64,000 bases of DNA, from NCBI RefSeq assembly GCF_905220975.1, contig NZ_CAJNBK010000014.1:1-64000 (forward strand), given 5' to 3'. This DNA is from Paraburkholderia haematera. Its GTDB lineage: Bacteria; Pseudomonadota; Gammaproteobacteria; Burkholderiales; Burkholderiaceae. Below the pieces are notes generated by a model that had not been told where the DNA came from, did no database searches, and saw only the letters and a program-made list of their open reading frames with translations. The translations under genes were made by a program, and so were the position numbers. Below, piece by piece: positions 18,118 to 26,978 of the stretch; the stretch's first letter is position 1; each line of letters opens with the position of its first letter.

Positions 18118-18897
18118 CTAGAAGACCGCCAGCGTGGTGTTGGGGATGTCGGTGACGAGCATGTGTCCCGGTTTGTGGGCGATTGCGAACGGCAAGCGCG
18201 CGCTTTCTATTGCGGCTTGCGGTGTGACGCCACACGCCCAGAACACGGGTAACTCGTCACTGCGCACGTCGACTGCATCGCCGAAATCGGGGCGGGTGAT
18301 GTCACGAATACCGATCAGCGAGGGATCGCCGATATGAACCGGCGCGCCATGTACTGCGGGAAAACGGCTGGTGATCTGGATGGCGCGGATCGCGTCGGCG
18401 GCTTTCATTGGCCGCATTGAGACCACGCGGTTGCCGCCGAACACACCGGCGCTCACGTTGCGTTCACGCGTCCGATACATCGGCACATTGACCTGCTGTT
18501 CGATATGGCGCAGCGGAATGCCTTCGCGCCTCAACATTTCCTCGAATGAAAACGAGCAGCCGATCGCGAACACCACCAGATCGTCGCGCCACAGTGCGTC
18601 GAGACTGCGCACTTCCTCGGCACGTTCGCCGTGGCGGTAGACGTAAAACGCGGGGACGTCGTTGCGTATGTCGAGATCGTCGCCGAGCGACGGGACGCGC
18701 CATTCGCCCGGTTCGCCCATGCCGAGCAGCGGGCAAGCCTTTGGATTGAGCGTACAGAAGCGCAGGAAGTCGTTGGCGTACTGCCTGGGCAGGATGGCGA
18801 GATTGGCTTGCGCATAGTCGCCGCAGTAGCCCGCAGTCGGCCCGGACAGGCGGCGGCTGCGAATCAGCTGACGAAACTCGGACGGCGTGCAGGACAT
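18118..18897 (-). CDS. DUF1445 putative hydro-lyase (YcsI / D-glutamate cyclase-like)
   Basis: The protein has 259 residues from the ATG at 18897 (MSCTPSEFRQLIRS), the family length. An in-frame ATG at 18966 adds 23 residues not usual in the family. GPTAGYCGDYAQANLAILP near residue 18 and FAIGCSFSFEEML mid-protein are the family hallmarks. Relatives are annotated as putative hydro-lyases, and a vertebrate homologue is a D-glutamate cyclase; the bacterial reaction is not settled. It is probably in an operon with the MFS gene and controlled by the divergent LysR. Confidence 0.85.
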   Translation of the reverse strand: MSCTPSEFRQLIRSRRLSGPTAGYCGDYAQANLAILPRQYANDFLRFCTLNPKACPLLGMGEPGEWRVPSLGDDLDIRNDVPAFYVYRHGERAEEVRSLDALWRDDLVVFAIGCSFSFEEMLRREGIPLRHIEQQVNVPMYRTRERNVSAGVFGGNRVVSMRPMKAADAIRAIQITSRFPAVHGAPVHIGDPSLIGIRDITRPDFGDAVDVRSDELPVFWACGVTPQAAIESARLPFAIAHKPGHMLVTDIPNTTLAVF

Positions 18898-18988
18898 GAA
18901 CGGCGCGACTCCAGCTAGGTTCGAGTGATTGATGGAAGCCAGATTAGTAACGCCAAAAATATCCATCCAGCGAGTTATTCTTGTGTTT

Positions 18989-19007
18989 CGTTAAATTAAA
19001 CTTAACG
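18989..19007. promoter_or_regulatory. LysR-type inverted repeat in the divergent promoter
   Basis: CGTTAA-N7-TTAACG is a perfect inverted repeat in the AT-rich 173-bp gap between the DUF1445 gene and the LysR gene. It contains the T-N11-A core typical of LysR binding sites. It ends 63 bp before the LysR start. Confidence 0.7.
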
Positions 19008-19070
19008 GTGCTGAAGGCGTTTTGCCGCGATGATCGAATGCTTCGAGTTGTTGCTGGGAGAGCTAATGCA

Positions 19071-20009
19071 ATGAATACCCGTTTTGTCGAAACGTTTCTG
19101 ACGCTTGCTCGTCTAGGCAGTTTTCGCGCGACCGCGGCAGCCATGCACGCAACGCCTGCCGCGATTTCGCTGCGTATCAAAACGCTTGAAGCCGAACTGG
19201 GCGTCGAATTGATCGAGCGCGACGCGGCGGAGTTTCAACTCACGGCGCATGGAGAACGGCTGCTCGCGCATGCGCGATCGGTAGTCCAGGCCACGCGCTC
19301 GCTGCAACTGGCCGCACAGGACGAAACCCAGGTGACGAAGCGGCTGCGGCTCGGCGTCATCGAAACGGTGGTGCATAGCTGGCTGCCGGACTACATCCGG
19401 ATGTTGAACGTCGAGTACCACCGCATCGTCGTGGACCTGAGCGTCGACTCGAGTGCCGTACTTGGGCCCCGGTTGCGCGCGGGCGAACTGGATCTCGTGA
19501 TTCAGGTGGAGGAAACCGGCGAGCAGGAAGCGTCGATTGTTTCGACCTTGCTGGCGAGCTATCCGGTGCGCTGGATTGCGCGCAGCGATCTGATTCCGGC
19601 GAGCCGCGCGAAACATGTGCAGACGGTATTGCACAAACCTGTTCTGACGTTCGGCCGTGGCACCGCACCGCAAGTCGCCGTGGAAGCGATTGTCGCGACG
19701 CTCGCGAAGCGTGCCGGCGTGGCGCTTGCGGATACACAGGTGACCTGTATGCCGTCGGTGGCGGTGATCGTGAAACTGTTGCGCGATGGCTATGGAATCG
19801 CGGCGGTGCCGGCGCTGTTCGTGGCGCCTTTCCTGAGCAGCGGCGAACTGGGGCAATTGGAGGTGCGTCCGCTGCCGCCGCCGATCGACGTTGCGATGTA
19901 TTACCGCGACGACGCCGACGTCGGCGTGCTGGCGGCCTCACGTGTTGCGCGTAGCGCGTGCGATCAGTATGCGAAGACGATGGGGCGGCAGTTGATTGAG
20001 AGGCGGTGA
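19071..20009 (+). CDS. LysR-family transcriptional regulator
   Basis: The protein has 312 residues from the ATG at 19071 (MNTRFVETFL), where the family N-terminus begins; the frame upstream to 18981 overlaps the inverted repeat. The HTH contains LARLGSFRATAAAMHATPAAISLRI in two overlapping family blocks, and an effector domain follows. By position it controls the divergent hydro-lyase/MFS pair and itself. No inducer is predictable. Confidence 0.9.
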   Translation: MNTRFVETFLTLARLGSFRATAAAMHATPAAISLRIKTLEAELGVELIERDAAEFQLTAHGERLLAHARSVVQATRSLQLAAQDETQVTKRLRLGVIETVVHSWLPDYIRMLNVEYHRIVVDLSVDSSAVLGPRLRAGELDLVIQVEETGEQEASIVSTLLASYPVRWIARSDLIPASRAKHVQTVLHKPVLTFGRGTAPQVAVEAIVATLAKRAGVALADTQVTCMPSVAVIVKLLRDGYGIAAVPALFVAPFLSSGELGQLEVRPLPPPIDVAMYYRDDADVGVLAASRVARSACDQYAKTMGRQLIERR

Positions 20010-20132
20010 TGTGATTGATCGTTAGGCACGCAAACACGTCATTCGTCTTATGCCATTTGCCGTGCTACACTGTAATAACATTGTGTTTACTTTAATGCCC
20101 CGACCGTTTAGGATTTCACTTCAGGTTCAGCC

Positions 20133-20381
20133 ATGAAAACGACCATCCGCAGAATGGGTAATTCCCATGGTGTACTGATTCCGAAACCGATCTTGACCCA
20201 ACTTGGGCTGGAGGACGAAGTGGATATGCAAGTTGAAGGAAACGCTCTGGTGATAAGGCGTCCGCAGAAAAAAGCGCGTGTTGGTTGGGCGGACGCAAGC
20301 CGTTCGTTGGCGGCATCGAAAGACGACGCACTGGTGATGGGCGAATTTCCCAATGCCGATGACGCGGGGCTCGAGTGGTAG
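20133..20381 (+). CDS. mazE: MazE-type antitoxin (AbrB fold)
   Basis: The protein has 82 residues. It begins IRRMGNSHGVLIPKPIL, the AbrB/MazE DNA-binding signature, then GLEDEVDMQVEGNALVIR. The C-terminal 30 residues, acidic and poorly structured (DDALVMGEFPNADDAG), should wrap around the toxin. The gene overlaps mazF by 7 bp, as expected for coupled translation. The complex probably represses its own promoter in the AT-rich gap at 20060-20110. Confidence 0.92.
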   Translation: MKTTIRRMGNSHGVLIPKPILTQLGLEDEVDMQVEGNALVIRRPQKKARVGWADASRSLAASKDDALVMGEFPNADDAGLEW

Positions 20382-20695
20382 CGCGCGGCGAGGTCTGGCT
20401 CGTTGCGTTGGATCCGACCGTAGGCAGCGAGATTCAGAAAACGCGTCCTTGCGTGATTGTTTCGCCGGCCGAGTTGCACGATCACTTGCGCACGGTGATC
20501 GTCGCGCCAATGACCACCGCGGGCCATGCCGCGCCTTTTCGAATCCCACTCACTTTCTTGCGCAAGAAGGGTTTGATCCTGCTCGACCAGATTCGCACGG
20601 TAGACAAGACGCGGCTCGTGAAGCGAGCCGGCGCGGTGTCAGATACGGCGCTATCGAATGCGTTGTCGACGTTGCAGGAAATTTTTGTCGAGTGA
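20375..20695 (+). CDS. mazF: MazF-type toxin, mRNA interferase
   Basis: The protein has 106 residues with a GTG start overlapping the antitoxin stop. GEVWLVALDPTVGSEIQKTRPCVIVSP has the family's conserved start in two adjoining blocks (EVW, then G-x-E-I-x-K-x-RP), and VIVAPMTT and LDQIRTVDKTRL follow. MazF toxins cut single-stranded mRNA at short sequences; the target here is unknown. It is convergent with mdcH. Confidence 0.93.
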   Translation: MVARGEVWLVALDPTVGSEIQKTRPCVIVSPAELHDHLRTVIVAPMTTAGHAAPFRIPLTFLRKKGLILLDQIRTVDKTRLVKRAGAVSDTALSNALSTLQEIFVE

Positions 20696-20736
20696 GCATG
20701 AGGCATGGCGTCGGACGAACGGCGACGTGCTTGTGT

Positions 20737-21669
20737 TCAATCTGGCTCGAGGCGCCGTCGGGCAGCCGCCACTAGCCTTTCGAATGTGAAAGTACTCGCC
20801 GCAAGCGCGGTGGTATCCGGAAAGTTCTCGCGCGTAATGTCCGTCAACACCTGGCCCGGCGGGGCTTCGATCAACACGCGGGCGCCCATTTCCTGCATGA
20901 CGGCGAGCGCATCGAACCAACGCACTGTGTGGCGCATATTGGTCGCGAGATCGTCGCGAATGGCATCCGCCGTGTATAGGGGACGGCCGCCGCGATTGCC
21001 GATATAAGTGCTTTGCGGTGTGTGGAAAGGGACGTCCTGTGAGTATGCGACCAGCTCGTCGGCGGCATGCGCGAGCAGTACGCAATGTGACGGCACGCTC
21101 ACCGCAAGACGGATTGCTTTGCGTGCGCCTGCCGCCAAAGCGCGTTCGATAAACGTGTCCAGCGCATCATTCGCCCCGGCCATGACGATCTGACGTGGCG
21201 CATTCACATTGCCGATATAGACGCGTTGATTACCCGCATCCGCGTGCTGCTCGGCGAGCGTTTCCAGTTGGTGCTCGGTCAAGCCCGATACGGCCGCGAG
21301 ACCGTAGCCCGACGGGTACGCCCTCTCCATCAATTCGGCGCGCTTTCGCACCATCCGTAACGCGTCGCCAAAGCGAATCGCGCCGCAACTGACCGCCGCC
21401 GCATAGGCACCCACCGACAAACCCGCGCTGATCTCCGGCTTGAGCTGTTCATCCGCCAGGGCGCGCGTGATCGCCACGCCCGCGACGGTCAAGCCGATCT
21501 GAACGGCTACGGTCGAGCGCAGTGCGTCGGGTGTGTCGAGTGTGAGTACGTTTGTGCCGAGCAATTGAGATGCTTCTTCGAGCGTGTCGGTTACGGCATG
21601 ATGCTGCGACAGACGATGCAGGAATCCGTCCGACTGTGCGCCCTGACCGGGAAACAGAAGGGCAAGCAT
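20737..21669 (-). CDS. mdcH: Malonate decarboxylase malonyl-CoA acyltransferase subunit, MdcH
   Basis: The protein has 310 residues from MLALLFPGQGAQ; the longer frame upstream is shadow from the mdcG region. It has the FabD-like fold with FPGQGAQ and the acyl-transfer motif region ISAGLSVGAYAAA (Ser in GLSVG), and VPSHCVLL with the active-site His. It primes the acyl carrier subunit with malonyl from malonyl-CoA. Its ATG overlaps the mdcG stop (ATGA). It is the last gene of the operon. Confidence 0.93.
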   Translation of the reverse strand: MLALLFPGQGAQSDGFLHRLSQHHAVTDTLEEASQLLGTNVLTLDTPDALRSTVAVQIGLTVAGVAITRALADEQLKPEISAGLSVGAYAAAVSCGAIRFGDALRMVRKRAELMERAYPSGYGLAAVSGLTEHQLETLAEQHADAGNQRVYIGNVNAPRQIVMAGANDALDTFIERALAAGARKAIRLAVSVPSHCVLLAHAADELVAYSQDVPFHTPQSTYIGNRGGRPLYTADAIRDDLATNMRHTVRWFDALAVMQEMGARVLIEAPPGQVLTDITRENFPDTTALAASTFTFERLVAAARRRLEPD

Positions 21670-22376
21670 CAGGCATCGCCGTGAGTGGGCGCCCACGGAT
21701 CGGTAAGCAGTTGAGGGCCGCGAGCATGACGCGCCATCACACGTGCTTTGCCCGCTGCCCACTCGGCCAGCGCAACGCCGCCTGCGGGCGTTTCCAGTTG
21801 CGCATCCACGCGAATACCGGCGCGGTGTGCGAGTGCTTGCAGATAGTTCAGCAACTGAATGGCCGTGTTGTGCGAGATTTTCTCCGGCGCGCGGATCAGC
21901 AGGTCGAGATCGCTCGATAAAGTGACGGTGGGTGCCTGCGTGGCCAGTTCGAAACCTGTGCTGCCGGTTGGTCCCCAGACGAATCGGGCCAATGCGTCGG
22001 TTGTATCGTCGCCGGTCGCATCGCGTTGTAATGCGGCAAGCGCCGTGAAAGCAGGCAACGCATTGCGCTCCGCAAGCGGGCTGCGCCGCGCTAACGCTTC
22101 CGGCGGCACGACGTTTTCTATATCGTCCAGATGCGCCCACGCGCCGTAACGTTGCGACCGCTCCACACCGCGCAAACCGATCGCCACGAAGCCGTCAGCG
22201 GCCGGCGCGCGTCTTACTACCGCATACGGTGCGCGTTCGAATGACCCACGAACCCATGCCGGTTCGCCGTCAAACGGCCGCAAACGGTTCAGGCGCAGCA
22301 GATCGTGCGGCTGCCAACGCGCATCGCACGGCAAAGCGTGATCGGCTGCAAACGGCGGCGTTGCGCAGACCTGCAT
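21669..22376 (-). CDS. mdcG: Phosphoribosyl-dephospho-CoA transferase, MdcG
   Basis: The protein has 235 residues from the ATG at 22376, which overlaps the mdcE stop by one base (TAATG). It has the nucleotidyl-transferase pattern FVWGPTGSTGFELATQ and SSDLDLLIR, with the catalytic Asp pair DLD. It attaches the 2'-(5''-triphosphoribosyl)-3'-dephospho-CoA prosthetic group to the acyl carrier subunit MdcC. It works with MdcB encoded earlier in the operon. Confidence 0.92.
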   Translation of the reverse strand: MQVCATPPFAADHALPCDARWQPHDLLRLNRLRPFDGEPAWVRGSFERAPYAVVRRAPAADGFVAIGLRGVERSQRYGAWAHLDDIENVVPPEALARRSPLAERNALPAFTALAALQRDATGDDTTDALARFVWGPTGSTGFELATQAPTVTLSSDLDLLIRAPEKISHNTAIQLLNYLQALAHRAGIRVDAQLETPAGGVALAEWAAGKARVMARHARGPQLLTDPWAPTHGDA

Positions 22377-23191
22377 TACACGGCGTCCCATTGTTCGGCG
22401 AGACGCCGTCGCACTTCGATCGACGCCGCGCGATTCTTTTGGGCCGCCGCCGATTTCAGACGATGCGACAGACCGCGGCTGCCATCGCGCGTGCTGCGAA
22501 TCTGCTCGGTCAACACCTGGCGCACGCGATCGATTTGTGCGGCATCCGGCGCATTGGCGTCGACATTTTCGATCAACTGATCGAGCAGGCCCAGTTTGGC
22601 AAACGACGACATCGAGTACGACATCGGCACGATGGTCTCGCCGAGCGCGTCGAGTGCTTCGACGGTGCGCCGCGTGACCCGGGCGGCCGCTTCCTTACCC
22701 ATGGCGTGGACCATTGTGCCGGGCGCGTCGAGTGCGACGATCCGGTTGGCCTGATAGCCGTGCGCGAGGAAAGCGCCCGACATGGCGGGCCCGACGATCA
22801 GCGCGATCACCGGATGCCCGGCGTCGCGCGCCGATGCATACGCATCCACCGCAGCGGCGCAGGCGAGATGAATGCCGAGCATCTCTTCGCGGTAACCGTA
22901 CGCCTGACTTTTGACATCGACGATTGCGACGATCGGGCGGCGCGTAGCGCTCGCTTCGTCTTGCGCGATGGCCTCGCGTACTGCGCGCGCGAGCTGCCAG
23001 CCTTGCTCGAGACCGACGACGTTATCGGTCGCACGAGGAAAGCGGTTGTCAGGATCGGGGACAACCGCAATGAAGCGCGCGGTCTCGCCGCCGAGCGACG
23101 CATCGCCGCTCCATACGGGCGTTTTACCGGACGGTTCGCCGGCCAGCGCGTGGAACCAGCGCGCGCCGCGGCTGAGGAAAGTATCGCTCAT
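22376..23191 (-). CDS. mdcE: Malonate decarboxylase gamma subunit, MdcE
   Basis: The protein has 271 residues and carboxyltransferase-like crotonase folding, with VGLEQGWQLARAVREAI, IVDVKSQAYGYREEMLG and GPAMSGAFLAHGYQAN. With MdcD it forms the decarboxylase that releases CO2 from malonyl-ACP, regenerating acetyl-ACP. It overlaps mdcD by ATGA. Confidence 0.94.
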   Translation of the reverse strand: MSDTFLSRGARWFHALAGEPSGKTPVWSGDASLGGETARFIAVVPDPDNRFPRATDNVVGLEQGWQLARAVREAIAQDEASATRRPIVAIVDVKSQAYGYREEMLGIHLACAAAVDAYASARDAGHPVIALIVGPAMSGAFLAHGYQANRIVALDAPGTMVHAMGKEAAARVTRRTVEALDALGETIVPMSYSMSSFAKLGLLDQLIENVDANAPDAAQIDRVRQVLTEQIRSTRDGSRGLSHRLKSAAAQKNRAASIEVRRRLAEQWDAV

Positions 23192-24072
23192 GCCTGCTCC
23201 TTGCCCGCGTTGTTCCGCGCGTGCGGGTTGTACACCTCACGCATCGATTCCGGCGTGACGCTGGCCGGGTCGATCCGCGCGAGACGGTCAAGAAAAGTGT
23301 CGACCTGTTCGCTGCGATGCGTAGCTGGTAGTCCTTGAGTGAATGCTGAACGCACGGCGGCGCGCACTGCGTCCGCATCGTCGTCGACCAGGTGATCGGC
23401 GAGCGCGGTCGCGGCGCGTTGTTCGCCGCCGATCAACTGCCACACGCGGCGCCGATCGCTTGCGTCGAGTTCTTCGATACCGGCTTCCTGTTCGACCACT
23501 TCGGGGCCGTTCATGCCGAGCCGCCCCTGTTTTGTCACGACGAGATACGAACACAAGGCGGCCGCCAGCGACATGCCGCCAAAGCAGCCGACCATCCCCG
23601 CGATCACACCGACGACCGGCACATGCCGGCGCAACGCGACGATCGCGGCCTGAATCTCGGCGATCACCGCGAGGCCGAGGTTGGCTTCCTGAAGCCGCAC
23701 GCCGCCGGTCTCGAACAGCACGACTGGGCGGACGATCTTGCCGCGTTCGCAGTCGCGCAAGGCCATTTCCAGCGCGCCGGCGATCTTGCTGCCCGACACT
23801 TCGCCGATACTGCCGCCCTGGAAGGCGGACTCTATCGCGGCGACCACGGCCGGCTCGCCGTCGATGGTGCCGCGCGCGATCACGCAGCCGTCGTCCGCCT
23901 GGCAGACGACACCTTGCAGCGGCAGCCACGGCGATTCGATCTTGTCGAACGGTCCGAGCAGTTCGCGGAACGTGCCGGCGTCGAGCAGCGAGCGGGCGCG
24001 TTCGCGCGCGGGCAGTTCAATGAAGCTTTCGCGCAGCAGCGGCGCGGAATGGACAGTGGCGACAGCGTTCAT
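23188..24072 (-). CDS. mdcD: Malonate decarboxylase beta subunit, MdcD
   Basis: The protein has 294 residues. ESFIELPARERARSLLD at the N-terminus, IESAFQGGSIGEVSGSKIA near residue 80 and ETGGVRLQEANLGLAVIAEI near 121 are strong family matches. The subunit has the acyl-CoA carboxyltransferase fold and partners MdcE. The gene overlaps mdcC and mdcE by four bases each, supporting one polycistronic message. Confidence 0.94.
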   Translation of the reverse strand: MNAVATVHSAPLLRESFIELPARERARSLLDAGTFRELLGPFDKIESPWLPLQGVVCQADDGCVIARGTIDGEPAVVAAIESAFQGGSIGEVSGSKIAGALEMALRDCERGKIVRPVVLFETGGVRLQEANLGLAVIAEIQAAIVALRRHVPVVGVIAGMVGCFGGMSLAAALCSYLVVTKQGRLGMNGPEVVEQEAGIEELDASDRRRVWQLIGGEQRAATALADHLVDDDADAVRAAVRSAFTQGLPATHRSEQVDTFLDRLARIDPASVTPESMREVYNPHARNNAGKEQA

Positions 24073-24383
24073 GCGTCGTCTCCCTGTTCAGCGGCTTCGA
24101 TAGCCTCCGCGAGCCGTAACGCCACAACGCCGGGTGTCGCGCCGAAGTCGTTGATTTCGATTTGCGCCGCGCCGTCGTAACGGGTGAAGAAGCGGTCGAG
24201 CACGCTTTTCCAGATGTGGCTGTAGCCATCTACGCTGGTCCGCACGACCACATGCGCGGTCAACGCGGCGCTGTTTTCAGCCGGCGACAGCAGCACTTCC
24301 AGATCGCCCGAACCGACAACGCCGACGTGCGCGCGGGTCGTGACGACGCGTTGCGCCGGATAGTCGAAGGTCAGATGTTCCAT
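24069..24383 (-). CDS. mdcC: Malonate decarboxylase acyl carrier protein, MdcC
   Basis: The protein has 104 residues. VGVVGSGDLEVLLSP near residue 20 holds the Ser (in GSGDLE) that carries the dephospho-CoA-type prosthetic group. The HIWKSVLDRFF and INDFGATPGVVALRL segments are typical. It shuttles acetyl and malonyl thioesters between subunits. Its start overlaps mdcB by 13 bp. Confidence 0.94.
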   Translation of the reverse strand: MEHLTFDYPAQRVVTTRAHVGVVGSGDLEVLLSPAENSAALTAHVVVRTSVDGYSHIWKSVLDRFFTRYDGAAQIEINDFGATPGVVALRLAEAIEAAEQGDDA

Positions 24384-25297
24384 GAGGCTGGGCTCCCACT
24401 GGCGTTGTAATGCGCCAGCATGTCGAGAAAGAGGGTGGCGGCGAGCAGATCGGCGGCGCCGCCAGGCGATGCGTTGAGCGACAGCAAGGCATGTTCGAGT
24501 GAAACGAGGGCGGCGTACCCATCAGGTGTCGAACTTCCGCCGGCTTGCAGCACGCGACGCGCGCCGTGTTGCGCAGCGTGCAAACCAGGCAACCCTGCGC
24601 GATGCAGCAGACAGGTGTCGTCGAGCGACACCATGATCGAGAGCAGGGCGTCGATGCGCGCGGCGCTTTCGTCGACGCCGTTAGCTCGCGCTGCGAGCAA
24701 CGCGGGTAAGCCGATATCGATGACGTGCGGAAAACCGTTTTGTGCCTCACGTCGTGCTCCGCCCACCTGATAGCGCCGCCGTGCACGCTCGCCATGACTA
24801 TCGGCCGGAGCGGCGAAGCGATCCGGGAAGCACGCGATCTGCGCGGCGAGCGTGCAGACATGCGACGCGTTCGGACGTCTGGTGTCGCCTGTCATCGAGG
24901 CGCCTGCCACCAGCAGGCCGACGATCCAGATTGCGCCGCGATGTGCGTTGCTGCCGCCGGTGGCACGCAGCATGTCCAGTTCGCCGGCGCGGCCGATTTG
25001 CGCGAGTTCAGCACGCAAAAGCGCGGATGGTTCGCTATGGCGGTGCGCCGCGCGTGCGAGAGAGGCGAAAGTTAATTCGAGCGCGTGTGCCGAGCGCAGC
25101 ATGGTGGCGAGATCGAGGTCGCGATGCGCGCCGCTGCCGCGCCGGTCCACCAGCGCGGGTTTCGGCGTGAGTTGCGCTTCTTCGATCAGCGCGGTGACGG
25201 CGAAGCGCGCGAGTTGCGCATCGGACGGCGCTGTCCGTGCGATGACCGTTGGCCTGTTTACCGTGGCCTCGCGCTCGAGCAAAGCGGCGGGCGCCAT
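24371..25297 (-). CDS. mdcB: Triphosphoribosyl-dephospho-CoA synthase, MdcB
   Basis: The protein has 308 residues from the ATG at 25297; a GTG two codons earlier overlaps the mdcA stop and is equally possible. It has the CitG/MdcB family blocks LTPKPALVDRRGSGAHRDL near residue 43 and GGSNAHRGAIWIVGLL near 114. It makes the prosthetic-group precursor from ATP and dephospho-CoA. It sits between mdcA and mdcC. Confidence 0.92.
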   Translation of the reverse strand: MAPAALLEREATVNRPTVIARTAPSDAQLARFAVTALIEEAQLTPKPALVDRRGSGAHRDLDLATMLRSAHALELTFASLARAAHRHSEPSALLRAELAQIGRAGELDMLRATGGSNAHRGAIWIVGLLVAGASMTGDTRRPNASHVCTLAAQIACFPDRFAAPADSHGERARRRYQVGGARREAQNGFPHVIDIGLPALLAARANGVDESAARIDALLSIMVSLDDTCLLHRAGLPGLHAAQHGARRVLQAGGSSTPDGYAALVSLEHALLSLNASPGGAADLLAATLFLDMLAHYNASGSPASWNI

Positions 25298-25299
25298 CG

Positions 25300-26970
25300 T
25301 CACCAGCTCCTGAAGCGGGCCGGCGGCGCGTACAGGCCGCCCGACCACGTCACCAGATCGTCGATGCTGCGTGCCGCCAGCAGCGAACGCTTCGCTTCGC
25401 CGCGACGAATGCCGAGGTCTTCCGGATACGCGACGATGCCGCGCCGGCGCAACTCGGCCGTTTTCTCCGGCCTCGCGCGCAGTCCGATCGGCGTGACGCC
25501 GGCCACCGCTGCCAGCGCCGCGCGCCGCTCGTCGATGCCTTCGGCCTTGTGCAAATACGCGATGCCTTCCTCGGTAACGACATGGCTCACGTCGTCGCCG
25601 TAGATCATCACGGGTGCAATCGGCATGCCGCTTTTCGCGCCGACGGCGACCGCATCGAGCTCATCGACGAAGGTCGGCTCGCCGCCTTTCTTGTACGTCT
25701 CGGCCATCTGCACAACCAGCTTCTGCCCCCGCGAGACCGGACCCTGATCCTTTAGCAGCTTGAGCCATGCTTCGCTCGAATGACGCCGGCCGCGCGGATC
25801 GTGGCCCATGTTCGGCGCACCGCCGAAACCGGCAAGACGCCCGCGCGTGACCGTCGACGAATTCGCGTCCGCGTCGATCTGCAAAGTCGAGCCGATAAAC
25901 AGATCGACGCCGTATTGACCGGCCAGTTGGCACAGCACACGGTTCGAGCGCAGGCTGCCGTCGTTGCCCGTGAAAAACACATCGGGGCGCGCCTCGATAT
26001 ACGCCTCCATGCCGACTTCACTGCCGAAGCAATGGATGCTGTCGACCCAGCCCGATTCGATCGCGGGAATCATGGTGGGGTGCGGATTAAGCGTCCAGTT
26101 GCGGCAGATTTTGCCTTTCAGACCGAGCGATTCGCCATAGGTGGGCAGCAGCAATTCGATCGCCGCGGTATCGAAGCCGATGCCGTGATTCAGCGAGCTC
26201 ACGCCATACGGTTCGTAGATGCCGCGAATCACCATCATCGCGGTGAGCACCTGCAGATCGCCGATATGGCGCGGGTCGCGCGTGAAGAGCGGCTCGACGG
26301 CGAACGGCCTGTCCGCTTGCACGACCACATCGACCCACGAACCCGGAATATCCACGCGCGGCAGTTCGTCGACGATCTCGTTGACCTGCACGATCACAAT
26401 GCCGTGCCGGAACGCGGCGGCTTCGGCGATAGTCGGCGTGTCCTCGGTGTTGGGGCCGGTGTACAGATTGCCGTGACGGTCGGCCTTTTCCGCGCACAGC
26501 AGGGCGACCTGCGGCGTGAGATCGACGAACATCCGCGCGTACAACTCGACGTATGTGTAGATCGCGCCGATTTCCAGCTGGCCGTCTTCGAGCAACTGCG
26601 CGACGCGCAAACTCTGTGGTCCCGCAAACGAAAAATCGACTTTGTGCGCGATGCCGCGCTCGAACAGCGTCAGATGTTCAGGACGACTGATGCTCGAAAT
26701 CAGCAGATGCACGTCGTGAATTTTTTGTGGATCGACCTTGGCGAACGAGCGCGACAGGAAGTCGGCCTGTTTCTGGTTGTCGCCCTCGAGTGCGACGCGG
26801 TCGCCCGGTTGAATCAGCGTTTGGAGTGCATCGACGATGCGATTTGTCGGCAGGATGCCGCCTTCCAGCCACGGTGCGATGGCCGCAAGGCGACGGTTCT
26901 TTTCGTCGCGGCGTGTGGTCCACGAGCGTGCGGCGGTGGACGCTTCGGCGGCTTCGGCGGGTCGGTTCAT
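25300..26970 (-). CDS. mdcA: Malonate decarboxylase alpha subunit, MdcA
   Basis: This 556-residue acetyl-S-ACP:malonate ACP transferase starts the enzyme cycle by exchanging acetyl for malonyl on the carrier. IVDALQTLIQPGDRVALEGDNQKQADFLSR near residue 46 (two adjoining family blocks), SSLNHGIGFDTAAIELLLPTYGESLGLKG mid-protein (again read in parts) and GFGGAPNMGHDPRGRRHSS near 395 are characteristic. It follows the GntR gene by 8 bp, so both share a promoter. Confidence 0.94.
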   Translation of the reverse strand: MNRPAEAAEASTAARSWTTRRDEKNRRLAAIAPWLEGGILPTNRIVDALQTLIQPGDRVALEGDNQKQADFLSRSFAKVDPQKIHDVHLLISSISRPEHLTLFERGIAHKVDFSFAGPQSLRVAQLLEDGQLEIGAIYTYVELYARMFVDLTPQVALLCAEKADRHGNLYTGPNTEDTPTIAEAAAFRHGIVIVQVNEIVDELPRVDIPGSWVDVVVQADRPFAVEPLFTRDPRHIGDLQVLTAMMVIRGIYEPYGVSSLNHGIGFDTAAIELLLPTYGESLGLKGKICRNWTLNPHPTMIPAIESGWVDSIHCFGSEVGMEAYIEARPDVFFTGNDGSLRSNRVLCQLAGQYGVDLFIGSTLQIDADANSSTVTRGRLAGFGGAPNMGHDPRGRRHSSEAWLKLLKDQGPVSRGQKLVVQMAETYKKGGEPTFVDELDAVAVGAKSGMPIAPVMIYGDDVSHVVTEEGIAYLHKAEGIDERRAALAAVAGVTPIGLRARPEKTAELRRRGIVAYPEDLGIRRGEAKRSLLAARSIDDLVTWSGGLYAPPARFRSW

Positions 26971-26978
26971 CGGCGGAT

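Noticed and set aside
20060..20110. A palindromic operator for mazEF around TACACTGTAATAACATTGTG
   Set aside because: Arms match only partly and no -35/-10 pair with acceptable spacing was found, so it was not annotated.
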